From: Aureibacillus halotolerans
GTDB taxonomy: Bacteria > Bacillota > Bacilli > Bacillales > DSM-28697
DNA: 64,000 nt
Assembly (NCBI RefSeq): GCF_004363045.1
Contig: NZ_SNYJ01000008.1
Location: forward strand, 62,001-126,000
Direction: 5' to 3'
Shown here in pieces: positions 56,243 to 64,000 of this stretch (position 1 is its first letter; the number at the start of each line of letters is the position of its first letter). Under the pieces are notes generated by a model, which saw only the letters and a program-made list of their open reading frames with translations, did no database searches and was not told where the DNA came from. The position numbers and the translations under genes were made by a program.

Positions 56243-56761
56243 ATTAGTAAAGAGTTTATCGTCAATGAAGCCATTCGTGCCCGTGAACTACGTGTTATCG
56301 GGGTCAATGGCGATCAAATTGGAGTTAAATCAAGACAGGAAGCTCTTGAGATGGCGCAAACCGCTAATCTTGATCTTGTCATGATGGCCGCTCAAGCGAA
56401 ACCACCAGTTGTCCGCATTATGGACTTTGGAAAGTATCGCTATGAGCAACAGAAGAAAGACAAAGAAGCTCGTAAAAACCAAAAAGTCATTTTGGTAAAA
56501 GAAGTACGTCTCAGTCCCGGTATTGAAGATCATGACTTTAACACCAAGCTTAGAAACGCTCGTAAGTTTTTAGGCAATGGCGATAAAGTAAAAGCGAGCA
56601 TTCGTTTTCGTGGACGTGCCATCACGCACAAGGAATTGGGCCAAAAAGTGCTTGATCGTCTTGCAGAAGAATGCAAGGATCTTGGCACGATGGAAGTTCG
56701 TCCAAAGATGGAAGGCCGCAGCATGTTTATTTTAATGGCGCCTGTCAATGAGAAGCAGTAA
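56243..56761 (+). CDS. infC: Translation initiation factor IF-3, ATT start
   Basis: IF3 binds the 30S subunit and checks the start codon. The 172-residue product begins (M)[19 protein letters not shown] and continues with the linker [14 protein letters not shown] and the C-terminal domain through [21 protein letters not shown] place the start at ATT 56243: GGAGGTGG lies 5 bases upstream and the conserved protein begins there. The ATG at 56093 sits inside the leader hairpin and is wrong. An ATT start is the known autoregulated feature of infC. Confidence 0.93.
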   Translation: MSKEFIVNEAIRARELRVIGVNGDQIGVKSRQEALEMAQTANLDLVMMAAQAKPPVVRIMDFGKYRYEQQKKDKEARKNQKVILVKEVRLSPGIEDHDFNTKLRNARKFLGNGDKVKASIRFRGRAITHKELGQKVLDRLAEECKDLGTMEVRPKMEGRSMFILMAPVNEKQ

Positions 56762-56806
56762 GCTTCCAGACACGCCAGACACGATTTGTTTTGAGGAGGA
56801 AATACT

Positions 56807-57007
56807 ATGCCAAAAATGAAAACCCACCGTGGCGCTGCAAAGCGTTTTAAAAAGACGGGAAGCGGAAAGCTTAAACGTTCTTCTGCGTTCACAAGCCATA
56901 TGTTTGCGAACAAATCGCAAAAAGCAAAACGTAAGCTCAGAAAAGGCGGCTTAGTTAGCCCGTCTGACATGAAGCGTATTCGTCAAATGCTAGACAACGT
57001 GAAATAA
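56807..57007 (+). CDS. rpmI: 50S ribosomal protein L35
   Basis: A 66-residue basic protein, [20 protein letters not shown] after Met, of full family length. It lies 45 bp after infC with TGAGGAGG upstream. Part of the infC-rpmI-rplT operon. Confidence 0.97.
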   Translation: MPKMKTHRGAAKRFKKTGSGKLKRSSAFTSHMFANKSQKAKRKLRKGGLVSPSDMKRIRQMLDNVK

Positions 57008-57095
57008 ATAGAAAATAACGATTGTGCAGCGATGCTCCGGATGAGCAGTTGCAGGTAAAGATTCGTTTTAATCGTTTGATCCAGGAGGGATTACA

Positions 57096-57452
57096 ATGCC
57101 TAGAGTAAAAGGTGGGACGGTAACACGCCGTCGTCGTAAAAAACAGCTAAAATTAGCAAAAGGGTATTATGGAGCAAAACATTCACTTTTTAAAGTAGCC
57201 AACCAGCAAGTAATGAAATCCTTACAGTATGCGTACCGTGACCGTCGTCAACGTAAACGTGATTTCCGCAAACTTTGGATTACACGTATCAATGCTGCGG
57301 CTCGTTTGAACGGACTTTCTTACAGCCGTCTAATGTTTGGTCTTAAGCAAGCAGGAATCAACGTAAACCGTAAAATGCTTTCCGAAATGGCCATCCATGA
57401 TGAAAAAGGCTTTGCTGAGCTTGCTGCTCGTGCAAAAGAGAATCTTTCGTAA
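57096..57452 (+). CDS. rplT: 50S ribosomal protein L20
   Basis: A 118-residue 23S rRNA-binding protein with the family start [20 protein letters not shown] and [17 protein letters not shown]. Needed early in 50S assembly. Besides its ribosomal role it represses its own operon through the infC leader in B. subtilis. CCAGGAGGG precedes the ATG. A terminator follows. Confidence 0.97.
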   Translation: MPRVKGGTVTRRRRKKQLKLAKGYYGAKHSLFKVANQQVMKSLQYAYRDRRQRKRDFRKLWITRINAAARLNGLSYSRLMFGLKQAGINVNRKMLSEMAIHDEKGFAELAARAKENLS

Positions 57453-57472
57453 CCACAGATAGAATAGAAAAA

Positions 57473-57515
57473 GCGGGAGCTAGATCAGTAATGGATCTAT
57501 CTTCCGTTTTTTTGA
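57473..57515 (+). terminator. Rho-independent terminator of infC-rpmI-rplT
   Basis: CGGGAGCTAGATC and GGATCTATCTTCCG form an imperfect stem of about 12 bp with a 5-base loop, followed by seven T. Confidence 0.88.
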
Positions 57516-57582
57516 ATTGTTGTTAAAGCATCTGTTCCGACCATCCTATTGTTTGTTTTTGCGCATTGTAATGACCTTAATT

Positions 57583-57597
57583 TTGTAAGCGCTATCA
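57583..57597 (+). promoter_or_regulatory. CcpA cre site, perfect consensus match
   Basis: TTGTAAGCGCTATCA fits the cre consensus WTGNAANCGNWNNCW at every defined position. It lies 57 bp before the broken GH43-like start, the usual place for carbon catabolite repression of a sugar gene. It may now be without a functional target. Confidence 0.65.
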
Positions 57598-57653
57598 TAG
57601 GAAGTCAGATATGAATGACGCATAATTTAAAAGTTGTCAGGAGGAGTACACCA

Positions 57654-57721
57654 TTGAAATTCACCACGCGGACTCATGGATGTTCAAGCACGATAACGGT
57701 TACATAATATTAAAAAGGTAA
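57654..57721 (+). pseudogene. Truncated start of a GH43-like glycoside hydrolase gene
   Basis: AGGAGGAG is followed by TTGAAATTCACC. In the +2 frame the next bases read IHHADSWMFKHDNGY, which matches the N-terminus of GH43 arabinosidases/xylosidases (pattern xxADPWVYKHTDGYYYF). One A appears to be missing after TTGAAA, which would shift the frame, and the similarity ends at about 57705 with a stop at 57719. Only about 20 residues of a gene that normally has over 300 codons remain. Homology is by eye. Confidence 0.5.
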
Positions 57722-57822
57722 TTGCAGGAAAAAATCGAACTTAATAATTATAGGGTGGCAGCAAAGGGGTGCTTTTATTGTGTCTGTCTCCAAGAACAGA
57801 AAAAAGGAAAAGGGGTTATAAG

Positions 57823-58713
57823 ATGATAAAGAAATTAGCTGTCTCGTACATAATGACTATGGTGTTACTGATATTTGCGTCACCGGTGCAGGCTCAGGAG
57901 GTTCACTGGGTATTTTCAGGTGATAAAAATATTTCAGGAGACGAAAATGTTATTGTTATAAATGGAAGGACGTTGGTTGGTGTCAGGGCAATTATGGATG
58001 GGCTTAACTTTCAGACTTCTTGGGATAAGACTGAGCAGACGGCTACATTCGAAAATAAGAATCGTACAGTCCTCGTGGAAGCTGACTCGAAAAAAGCCAG
58101 CGTCAATGGCGATGTCGTGCAGCTTGACGTTGCATCGGTAATTAAGAACGGCAGAATGTTTGTGCCACTCCGTTTTATTGGTGAAGCATCGGGGTATCAA
58201 GTGCTCTACTCAAAGACGCTGGGCTTGACGGCGGTAAGTAAAAACACTGCAGAAGGGAAATCGCTCAGAGGCGTAGATTTTCTGAAAGGATCGAGCATTC
58301 TTAAAGATGCTGAGGAAGGGCGCCTTGGGCCAGTGTCCATGAAGATAGAAGAGCAGGCGCTGGCTTCGATTGTTAACCAGCTTGGCCTTCCCGACGGCAG
58401 GGATAACGGCACGCCACAATCGGATCATATACCGTCCCTTGCGTATGGGGATTACAGGGTGAATTTTCTTGCAAAGAACCCAACAAAGGTTGATATCGTC
58501 TCGAATCCATTCGTTAATGAGATAGCCGTCGTTTTTGATGAACCCGTACTATTAACAGACGTCGTCGAAGCCATTGGGGAGCAGCCTGACGAGGTCGCTC
58601 ATGGCATGCATCGGGGAAAGCGTTACAATTTAGGTGAGTATACGTTATATTTAAGGCTTGAGGGGGACGATAAGTATGTTAAACGTATCAGCCTTTACCC
58701 GGCGTACTCTTGA
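57823..58713 (+). CDS. Secreted stalk-domain protein (copper amine oxidase N-terminal-like)
   Basis: A 296-residue exported protein. The signal peptide (about 1-24, MTMVLLIFASPVQAQ end) is followed by a copper-amine-oxidase N-terminal-type stalk domain at about 40-135, with VINGRTLVGVRAIMDGLNF and NGRMFVPLRFIGEASGYQV. The rest (about 140-296) is unrecognised, with a repeat-free alpha/beta pattern (LPDGRDNGTPQSDHIPSLA). Such domains are common in Paenibacillus surface proteins and rare in Bacillus. The gene lies in the accessory insert between rplT and ysdA. AAAAGGGG precedes ATG 57823. Confidence 0.75.
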   Translation: MIKKLAVSYIMTMVLLIFASPVQAQEVHWVFSGDKNISGDENVIVINGRTLVGVRAIMDGLNFQTSWDKTEQTATFENKNRTVLVEADSKKASVNGDVVQLDVASVIKNGRMFVPLRFIGEASGYQVLYSKTLGLTAVSKNTAEGKSLRGVDFLKGSSILKDAEEGRLGPVSMKIEEQALASIVNQLGLPDGRDNGTPQSDHIPSLAYGDYRVNFLAKNPTKVDIVSNPFVNEIAVVFDEPVLLTDVVEAIGEQPDEVAHGMHRGKRYNLGEYTLYLRLEGDDKYVKRISLYPAYS

Positions 58714-59002
58714 GAGGGCAATTTTCTGAACTCTGCTTGGAAGAAGTGCAACGCTAAGAATGCTAATGAAAAATAGATGAATAAAACCAAGCGGCAGTTC
58801 TGATGAGGTATGAGAGCCTAATTGGTTATGTGAAACGAATAAACGTTTAAAGGGGCAGACAACGCCTCTTTTTTTGTTGCAAGTATGTCGCCATTTGAAT
58901 TAAACTGTATTCTCAACAAGCTGGGGCGAAAATAATAAGCATTCCTACAATCTTCTGTTATTCTTTTTAGTCCTAAATGATGTGCTTAAGTAAAGGAAGT
59001 GT
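58714..59002 (+). terminator. Gap with a terminator before ysdA
   Basis: The gap holds AGGGGC (58851-58856) and GCCTCT (58863-58868) as a 6-bp stem with one G-T pair, followed by TTTTTTT. It is a plausible terminator of the stalk-protein gene. Nothing else is seen in the gap. Confidence 0.55.
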
Positions 59003-59284
59003 ATGTCTGTGGAACTGTATATTGCAGGACTGTGGCTGGTCATCAACATGATCGCTTTTGCTTTAATGGGAAGTGACAAACGCAGAGCTGTACGAAATAA
59101 ACGCCGGATCTCGGAACGGCGACTTTGGCTCTTCGCTTGGTTGTTTGGAGCTGTTGGCGCCTGGGCTGGCATGGTGCAGTGGCGTCATAAAACCAAACAT
59201 GCTTCGTTTCGTATCGGCTTGCCGCTTTTAAGTGTTATTCAGTGTGGGCTGCTTATCGTTTTGTACTGGTCTCTTCTTCGCTAG
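59003..59284 (+). CDS. ysdA: DUF1294 membrane protein YsdA
   Basis: A 93-residue membrane protein of DUF1294 with about three helices: LYIAGLWLVINMIAFALMG, LWLFAWLFGAVGAWAGMVQW and LLSVIQCGLLIVLYWSLL. A basic loop (SDKRRAVRNKRRISERR) precedes helix 2, and WRHKTKHASFRIG follows it, both family marks. In B. subtilis it directly follows rplT; here the accessory insert separates them. AAAGGAAGTG precedes the ATG. Function unknown. Confidence 0.88.
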   Translation: MSVELYIAGLWLVINMIAFALMGSDKRRAVRNKRRISERRLWLFAWLFGAVGAWAGMVQWRHKTKHASFRIGLPLLSVIQCGLLIVLYWSLLR

Positions 59285-59321
59285 CATATAGTGGCATTGT
59301 CTAGAAAAGGAGGCATGACCA

Positions 59322-59906
59322 GTGCAGGAATGGCTAGAATTTGCATCAAGATGGGTAGAATCCTCAGGCTTTTTTGCCCCACTGCTGTTCATTGCTTTGC
59401 ATGCATGTCGCCCACTGCTTTTTTTGCCTGTGCCAATCGTTTGTTTGCTAGGCGGAATGCTATTTGGGTTTTTTACCGGAACGTTGCTCTCTCTTATCGG
59501 CATGTGGCTCGTTTGCGAGTGGTTTTATTGGGGAGTAAAAAGTGTGCCATGGATTGAAAAGCGATTTCAGGGGCTGCAAAAAAAATATGCCGGTCATCGT
59601 CAACTAACACTTCAGCAGATCACGATTTTACGTTTGTTGCCGTTCGTTCATTTTCACCTCATGTCCCTCTGCGTGATGAAGCTGAGTGCCAGTGCCTCAG
59701 CATACCGTCGCTCCTCCCTATACACCATTGTGCCATCTGCTGCGTTTTACACATTGTGTGGCAAATGGCTTTATCAAATGTCAGTCCCTGTATTCATTGT
59801 ATTTGCTGTTATCCTAATTGGTCTCGCCTATTCGCTCCGTCAAAGGAGGAGCATTGTTTCGTGGAGTGAGTTTTTTGCTTCTCCACGCGTTCGTTCCAAA
59901 GAATAA
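59322..59906 (+). CDS. TVP38/TMEM64 (VTT-domain) membrane protein
   Basis: A 194-residue protein of the VTT/DedA-related family with about five helices. The family core is LPVPIVCLLGGMLFGFFTG, then LLSLIGMWLVCEWFYWG, and the re-entrant region LRLLPFVHFHLMSLCVMKLS. Related proteins move or scramble lipids, with no activity proven here. GTG start behind AAAAGGAGG. It follows ysdA by 37 bp and may share its transcript. B. subtilis has ysdB directly after ysdA, so this gene is an insertion or lineage-specific neighbour. Confidence 0.82.
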   Translation: MQEWLEFASRWVESSGFFAPLLFIALHACRPLLFLPVPIVCLLGGMLFGFFTGTLLSLIGMWLVCEWFYWGVKSVPWIEKRFQGLQKKYAGHRQLTLQQITILRLLPFVHFHLMSLCVMKLSASASAYRRSSLYTIVPSAAFYTLCGKWLYQMSVPVFIVFAVILIGLAYSLRQRRSIVSWSEFFASPRVRSKE

Positions 59907-59915
59907 TTCTATCCT

Positions 59916-60296
59916 TTATTGAGTGAATAGCTCCTTGACGGGGGACTTCCATTGGATCTCGGCCATCGGGTAATGGATGAGCACTTCATGTTCAATAAAA
60001 TAAAAATCATCTTTTGTAAAACCAAACAAAAGATCGGGGTGATTTGACCAAAGCAGAACAGACACAACTTCAAAGGAGTTTTCGGATGGCCCGACACTTT
60101 TTTTGCCTTCGAAGTCAACACCGCGATAGGTAAGCTGCAAATTTAAGTGTGGGTCATCTTTTGAATCCAATAGAAAAAAACCATCCTCTTCTTGGGCTTT
60201 AGAAAACGACCGCTGTGGCTGTTGCATATATTTACGAATGCTAAAAGCAACAATAGCCATTGCTAAAACGAGCAATACGATCAAGGTCCATTGCAT
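59916..60296 (-). CDS. ysdB: SigW-pathway protein YsdB
   Basis: A 126-residue protein with an N-terminal membrane anchor (about 3-20, TLIVLLVLAMAIVAFSI) and a soluble part with LQLTYRGVDFEGKKSVGP and DDFYFIEHEVLIHYPMAEI. It matches YsdB, named a sigma-W pathway protein in B. subtilis, between ysdA and ysdC. AAAAAAGGAGGG precedes the ATG. A SigW-like promoter is visible on the minus strand upstream. It may help tune the cell-envelope stress response. Confidence 0.87.
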   Translation of the reverse strand: MQWTLIVLLVLAMAIVAFSIRKYMQQPQRSFSKAQEEDGFFLLDSKDDPHLNLQLTYRGVDFEGKKSVGPSENSFEVVSVLLWSNHPDLLFGFTKDDFYFIEHEVLIHYPMAEIQWKSPVKELFTQ

Positions 60297-60324
60297 GGCA
60301 TTCCCTCCTTTTTTTTCTCTTCTC

Positions 60325-60358
60325 TATACTATACTTTTCACGATCTCAAAAAGTTTCA
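60325..60358 (-). promoter_or_regulatory. Possible SigW-type promoter of ysdB
   Basis: On the minus strand TGAAAC (60353-60358) is followed after 17 bases by AGTATA. This differs from the SigW CGTA -10 at one base. Its B. subtilis counterpart is SigW-controlled. Confidence 0.4.
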
Positions 60359-60377
60359 AACCATACCATCGGACCAT

Positions 60378-60407
60378 TTGATTAATCAGATCAAAACCAC
60401 GTATACT
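60378..60407 (+). promoter_or_regulatory. SigA promoter of ysdC
   Basis: TTGATT and TATACT with an 18-bp spacer, 36 bp before the ysdC start. Confidence 0.6.
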
Positions 60408-60442
60408 TATTGTATACCAAAGAGATAAAGGAGAGAGCTTGT

Positions 60443-61531
60443 ATGCCTCTAGATGATACGTTACATATGCTTAAAGAATTAACAGATGCCAAAGGAATTC
60501 CTGGAAATGAAAGCGAACCACGTCAAGTGATGGAAAAACACATCCGTCCTTATACTGACGCAGATGGCATTGTGACAGACCATTTAGGAAGCTTGATTGC
60601 AAAAAAAACTGGTGATAAAGATGGCCCTAAAATTATGGTCGCAGGCCATCTTGATGAAGTTGGCTTTATGATTACAAGCATCGACGATCGCGGGTATCTG
60701 CGTTTCCAAACGGTTGGAGGCTGGTGGAGTCAGGTGATGCTGGCACAGCGTGTGACAATCGTGACCTCTAAAGGGGACGTCACAGGGGTGATTGGTTCCA
60801 AACCACCACATATCCTTTCCCCTGAAGCACGCAAAAAACCTGTAGAGATTAAAGATATGTTTATCGACATAGGTGCTTCGAGCCGTGAAGAGGCAGAAGG
60901 CTTTGGTGTTCGACCTGGTGATCAGGCCGTGCCATATTTTGAATTTACGGTGATGGAGAACGAAAAAATGCTTTTGGCTAAAGCGTGGGACAACCGAATA
61001 GGCTGTGCCATTGCTATCGACGTTCTTAAAGCGTTAAAGGACAAAAAGCACCCTAATATTGTGTATGGTGTAGGAACGATTCAGGAAGAAGTTGGTCTGC
61101 GTGGTGCAAAAACGGCGGCGCATTATATTCAGCCTGATATTGGTTTTGGTGTTGATGTTGGCGTGGCGGGTGATATGCCTGGTGTGACTTCAAAAGAGGC
61201 AAGTGGCACGCTTGGAAAAGGCCCACAAATCGTCTTGTATGACGCCTCAATGGTCTCCCATAAAGGATTGCGCGATTTTGTTGTAGCAACGGCAGATGAA
61301 GCAAATATTCCTTACCAATATGAAGCGATGCCTGGCGGGGGAACAGATTCTGGTGCCATTCATGTGACTGCAAATGGTGTGCCGGCGCTTTCGATTACAA
61401 TTCCGACACGCTATATACATTCTCATGCGGGCATTTTGCATCGAGATGATTACGAAAACACGGTAGACCTCATCGTTCGCATTATTGAAAAGCTAGATAA
61501 GGAAACGGTGAGAGCCATTACCTTTGATTAA
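60443..61531 (+). CDS. ysdC: M42 family metallopeptidase YsdC
   Basis: A 362-residue cytosolic aminopeptidase of the M42 (tetrahedral TET) group. The two-metal site is visible as [33 protein letters not shown] (catalytic Glu pair), [11 protein letters not shown] and the late [10 protein letters not shown]. These enzymes finish peptide breakdown after the proteasome-like proteases. ATG 60443 follows AAAGGAGAGAG. A long hairpin separates it from sspI. Confidence 0.93.
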   Translation: MPLDDTLHMLKELTDAKGIPGNESEPRQVMEKHIRPYTDADGIVTDHLGSLIAKKTGDKDGPKIMVAGHLDEVGFMITSIDDRGYLRFQTVGGWWSQVMLAQRVTIVTSKGDVTGVIGSKPPHILSPEARKKPVEIKDMFIDIGASSREEAEGFGVRPGDQAVPYFEFTVMENEKMLLAKAWDNRIGCAIAIDVLKALKDKKHPNIVYGVGTIQEEVGLRGAKTAAHYIQPDIGFGVDVGVAGDMPGVTSKEASGTLGKGPQIVLYDASMVSHKGLRDFVVATADEANIPYQYEAMPGGGTDSGAIHVTANGVPALSITIPTRYIHSHAGILHRDDYENTVDLIVRIIEKLDKETVRAITFD

Positions 61532-61562
61532 CCGCTTATCATAAAGTGTTTTGGGTTTAGGG

Positions 61563-61653
61563 AAAAAGGATGCCTAATGCAAGCGATAGCGGGAGAAAAG
61601 TGCACGGTTTATGCACAGCTTCCATCCACTATCGAGCAAAGGCATCCTTTTTG
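61563..61653 (+). terminator. Long multi-stem bidirectional terminator between ysdC and sspI
   Basis: The outer stem AAAAAGGATGCC/GGCATCCTTTTT is perfect over 12 bp. Inside it GCGATAG pairs with CTATCG and, further in, GTGCA pairs with TGCAC. T runs are present on both strands. Confidence 0.85.
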
Positions 61654-61662
61654 TGTGATGAT

Positions 61663-61875
61663 CTAATTCGTGTGAAGACCATCGTGAAGCATCGTTAACA
61701 TCTCTTCCTGTTCCTCTTGGTCCGCATGTTGCCAAATGATCTCAAAGAGTACGCCTAGACCAGGAAGCATTTTTTCTTCACCGCTTTGAATCGCGTCAAC
61801 AATCGTATTCTCAAGTTCATCTCTCGAATTGGATTGCACGTTTTGAGTGATGGCTTTACGCAAATTTAAATCCAT
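61663..61875 (-). CDS. sspI: Small acid-soluble spore protein I
   Basis: A 70-residue minor spore protein, [20 protein letters not shown] at the start and [19 protein letters not shown] in the middle, both typical of SspI. Made in the forespore and part of the spore core. I start at ATG 61875 behind TAGGAGGCG; longer forms in frame lack a site. Divergent from ysgA. Confidence 0.94.
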   Translation of the reverse strand: MDLNLRKAITQNVQSNSRDELENTIVDAIQSGEEKMLPGLGVLFEIIWQHADQEEQEEMLTMLHDGLHTN

Positions 61876-61978
61876 TCGTACGCCTCCTATAGTCTTAACG
61901 ATAGACAATCTACGGTGCCTCCGTAGTTTATGGCGTAAGGAAATAGTTTATACTAGCGTTATGAAAAGAGGAGCTTTC

Positions 61979-62731
61979 ATGAAACAAATATTGTCTGTCC
62001 AAAATCCACTGATCAAACAGTGCAAAAAACTAAAAGCAAAGAAGTATCGAGAGGAGCAGGGCCAGTTTCTCATTGATGGCCAGCATTTGCTTCAGGAAGC
62101 GATATCTGCCCAACTGTCTCTTGAATACATTTTTTATGATCCAAACCGCTGCGACCCTCCGCAAAATACAGATGCGGAATGCATTGAATGCAGTGAAGAA
62201 ATTATCCGTGCACTGAGTGATACCCCCTCACCACAAGGTATTATTGCTGTGGCTGAGATGCCCAATGAACCGGACAGTGACTTGTCAGCAGGTCGATACG
62301 TCCTGCTCGATGACGTACAGGATCCAGGGAATGTTGGAACGATTATTCGAACCGCAGAAGTACTGGGCATGACAGGCGTGGTCTTAGGAGAGCACTGTGC
62401 CGATGTGTATAGCAGTAAAACAATTCGTTCCACGCAAGGTGCACTGTTCCACATCCCAATTCTTCGACGGAACTTACAAGCATTTACGGAAGAATTGCAC
62501 CAGCATCACATTCCACTGTTGGCCACGGCAATGAACGGCGAATCACTTGAAGAGGCAGAGGTGCCTTTGAACTTTGCGATTCTTTTTGGTAATGAGGGGA
62601 AAGGGGTATCGCCAGCCCTATTGGATAAGGCAGCACAGCTTCTTACGATTCCGATGGCAGGGAAAACTGAATCGTTAAACGTGACTGTGGCTGCTGGTAT
62701 TGTCCTTTATCGATTGCACTCTAAGCGCTGA
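61979..62731 (+). CDS. ysgA: TrmH/SpoU-family RNA methyltransferase YsgA
   Basis: A 250-residue RNA 2'-O-methyltransferase. The N-terminal substrate-binding part spans about 1-95 (VQNPLIKQCKKLKAKKYREE) and the knotted SPOUT domain about 105-250, with DDVQDPGNVGTIIRTAEVLG, LFGNEGKGVSPALLDKA and the terminal IPMAGKTESLNVTVAAGIV knot. The AdoMet site is formed by those motifs. Target likely 23S rRNA by family, not proven. ATG 61979 follows AAGAGGAG. It lies upstream of pheS as in B. subtilis. Confidence 0.92.
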   Translation: MKQILSVQNPLIKQCKKLKAKKYREEQGQFLIDGQHLLQEAISAQLSLEYIFYDPNRCDPPQNTDAECIECSEEIIRALSDTPSPQGIIAVAEMPNEPDSDLSAGRYVLLDDVQDPGNVGTIIRTAEVLGMTGVVLGEHCADVYSSKTIRSTQGALFHIPILRRNLQAFTEELHQHHIPLLATAMNGESLEEAEVPLNFAILFGNEGKGVSPALLDKAAQLLTIPMAGKTESLNVTVAAGIVLYRLHSKR

Positions 62732-62795
62732 CCTAATCTATATGAAGGTATATTGCTTCCCTGAAACTACTTCCGTACCTTATTGGAAATTATAG

Positions 62796-62824
62796 TTGTG
62801 TTTCGGAACGTAGGTCGCTATACT
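62796..62824 (+). promoter_or_regulatory. SigA promoter of pheST
   Basis: TTGTGT and TATACT with an exact 17-bp spacer, just before the T-box leader. Confidence 0.68.
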
Positions 62825-62830
62825 AAGGAT

Positions 62831-63115
62831 TGATAAACGTATTATGAATGCAATTCCTAGCAAATGCTTTGAAGGAGCCAAGTAGGAAGTCGACGATGCG
62901 TCATTTTAGGGAAGGGTGCCATAGACTGAAAGCCCCCTTGATTGCATGGACTTTTGAATTCACTCTGGAGCAGACGTTTGGATGCTTTTAATTTATAAAA
63001 GCGAAAGACGATCCGGACACTTCACCGTTATATGAAGTCGAGTTGGGCTTATTCAAGTAGCCAACAAGGGTGGTACCGCGGAATTTTCGTCCCTTTTTTA
63101 GGGGGCGTTTTTTTG
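62831..63115 (+). promoter_or_regulatory. T-box leader of pheST (tRNA-Phe sensing)
   Basis: The conserved T-box sequence AAGGGTGGTACCGCGG lies at 63066-63081 and is followed by the terminator CGTCCC...GGGGCG with seven T (to 63114). In stem I, GTC...ATGC...TCA pairs with TGA...GCAT...GAC, and the 3' side of the specifier loop reads TTTTGAATTCACTC. The specifier codon is therefore UUC (Phe) at 62959-62961. Uncharged tRNA-Phe would allow read-through into pheS. Confidence 0.88.
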
Positions 63116-63170
63116 TGTTTAAAAACGATCAATCGCCATAAATGGTGTCATTTTAAAGGAGGTTCCTTTC

Positions 63171-64000
63171 ATGAAAGATGAGCTATATGCCTTACAAGAG
63201 CAAGCACTTGCGGATGTTGAAAAGGCTGAGCAAGGGAAAGAGCTGCAAGACATTAAAGTGAAATTTTTAGGGAAAAAAGGGCCCATCACAGAAGTGTTAC
63301 GCGGGATGGGGAAGTTGAGTGCTGAAGAGCGTCCGCTTATTGGGCAAGTGGCCAACGAGGTGAGAGGAAGCATTCAAGAAGCCATTGAAAAGAAGCAGCA
63401 GACGTTGAAAGCAGCGGAAATTGAGCAGAAGCTTGCGTCGGAAACAATTGATGTCACGCTGCCAGGGGTTTCAAAAGCTGTAGGACATCCACATCCACTG
63501 ACTCAGGTCATTGAAGAAATCGAAGACTTTTTTCTTTCCATGGGATATAGCGTTGCAGAAGGTCCCGAGGTGGAAAGTGATTATTACAACTTTGAGGCAT
63601 TGAACCTGCCAAAAAGTCACCCTGCTCGTGACATGCAGGATTCGTTTTACATTACAGAGGAGCTATTGCTTCGTACACAGACCTCTCCAGTCCAGCCGCG
63701 AACAATGGAAAAAATGAACGGGCGTGGACCGGTTAAGATCATTTGTCCAGGCAAAGTGTATCGTCGCGACAACGATGATGCGACGCACTCCCATCAATTT
63801 ATGCAAATTGAAGGACTCGTCGTCGATGAAAACATTCGCATGAGTGACTTGAAGGGAACGCTCGAAGTGTTCGCTAAGGAAATGTTTGGCGAGGAACGTG
63901 ACATCCGTTTACGACCAAGCTTTTTCCCTTTTACGGAACCGTCTGTTGAAGTCGATATTTCATGCAGCATTTGTCAGGGCAAAGGTTGTTCGGTTTGTAA
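63171..64000 (+). CDS. pheS: Phenylalanyl-tRNA synthetase alpha subunit (partial, runs off window)
   Basis: The first ~276 residues of PheS. The N-terminal coiled coil (about 1-85) has [19 protein letters not shown]; the class II core has [30 protein letters not shown], the motif 2 region [20 protein letters not shown] and the zinc-like [12 protein letters not shown] just before the edge. ATG 63171 follows AAAGGAGG. The normal length is about 345 residues, so about 70 are missing. pheT should follow. Confidence 0.97.
   Translation, partial: MKDELYALQEQALADVEKAEQGKELQDIKVKFLGKKGPITEVLRGMGKLSAEERPLIGQVANEVRGSIQEAIEKKQQTLKAAEIEQKLASETIDVTLPGVSKAVGHPHPLTQVIEEIEDFFLSMGYSVAEGPEVESDYYNFEALNLPKSHPARDMQDSFYITEELLLRTQTSPVQPRTMEKMNGRGPVKIICPGKVYRRDNDDATHSHQFMQIEGLVVDENIRMSDLKGTLEVFAKEMFGEERDIRLRPSFFPFTEPSVEVDISCSICQGKGCSVC

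Overview
The window is a stretch of chromosome from an endospore-forming member of the Bacillaceae. The evidence is the spore genes (sspI, ytrH, ytrI, ytvI, ytaF, ytxC), T-box leaders on thrS and pheS, a SigW-type promoter, strong Shine-Dalgarno sequences, and a gene order that closely follows the Bacillus subtilis block ytkL-ytoI-ytpI-nrnA-ytrI-ytrH-dnaE-accDA-pfkA-pyk-fxsA-ytvI-ytwI-citZ-icd-mdh-phoPR-polA-mutM-ytaF-coaE-speH-nrdR-dnaB-dnaI-ytxC-thrS-infC-rpmI-rplT-ysdA-ysdB-ysdC-sspI-ysgA-pheS. Many wide intergenic regions are filled with repeat families, which fits the alkaliphilic Bacillus relatives (Shouchella/Alkalihalobacillus-like). That genus-level guess is inference. No tRNA, rRNA, CRISPR array, prophage or intact transposase is visible.

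Layout. 1-1.2 kb: a decayed repeat region, then an ArgR-box-like site. 1.2-3.8 kb: argGH, arginine synthesis. 3.9-6.7 kb: a small sugar/polyol module (AraC-type regulator, Gfo/Idh/MocA dehydrogenase, TIM-barrel isomerase) with a possible decayed dehydrogenase remnant. 7.4-9.0 kb: an esterase and an SDR oxidoreductase. 9.3-12.0 kb: a small exported protein, alanine dehydrogenase and an M24 peptidase. 12.1-16.7 kb: the most distinctive locus, a SigW-type promoter driving DUF4178, PspA/IM30, DUF350, a DUF4247 lipoprotein, a second DUF350 and a membrane-embedded spermidine-synthase-like enzyme. It is probably an envelope-stress system. 16.8-26 kb: ytkL, ytoI, ytpI, nrnA, ytrIH, dnaE. 26-37.6 kb: acetyl-CoA carboxylase carboxyltransferase, lower glycolysis and the citrate synthase/isocitrate dehydrogenase/malate dehydrogenase set. 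38.6-41 kb: phoPR. 42-47 kb: polA, mutM, ytaF, coaE. 47.3-52 kb: speH behind a structured-looking leader, nrdR, and the dnaB-dnaI primosome pair. 52.5-57.5 kb: ytxC, T-box thrS, and infC-rpmI-rplT. 57.5-59 kb: a small accessory insert (broken GH43 gene start with a perfect CcpA site, plus a copper-amine-oxidase-type stalk-domain protein). 59-64 kb: ysdA, a TVP38-type membrane protein, ysdB, ysdC, sspI, ysgA and T-box pheS, which runs off the end.

Three families of non-coding repeats account for most of the long gaps. Family A (five copies, roughly 500-750 bp) has a palindromic core and still carries the start of an IS1182-type transposase reading frame, so these look like decayed insertion-sequence derivatives. 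Family B (about 125-130 bp, including a four-unit tandem array before dnaB) has imperfect inverted ends whose outermost bases differ between loci but stay complementary. Family C (about 166 bp) is a MITE-like element with 13-bp terminal inverted repeats; one copy fits exactly between the convergent stop codons of fxsA and ytvI.

Functionally the core genes cover arginine synthesis, fatty-acid initiation, central carbon metabolism, phosphate sensing, DNA replication and repair, translation factors and sporulation. The accessory genes cover membrane stress and scraps of carbohydrate use. SpeH would supply decarboxylated AdoMet, the aminopropyl donor that the spermidine-synthase-like enzyme of the stress operon would use if it keeps the family's chemistry.
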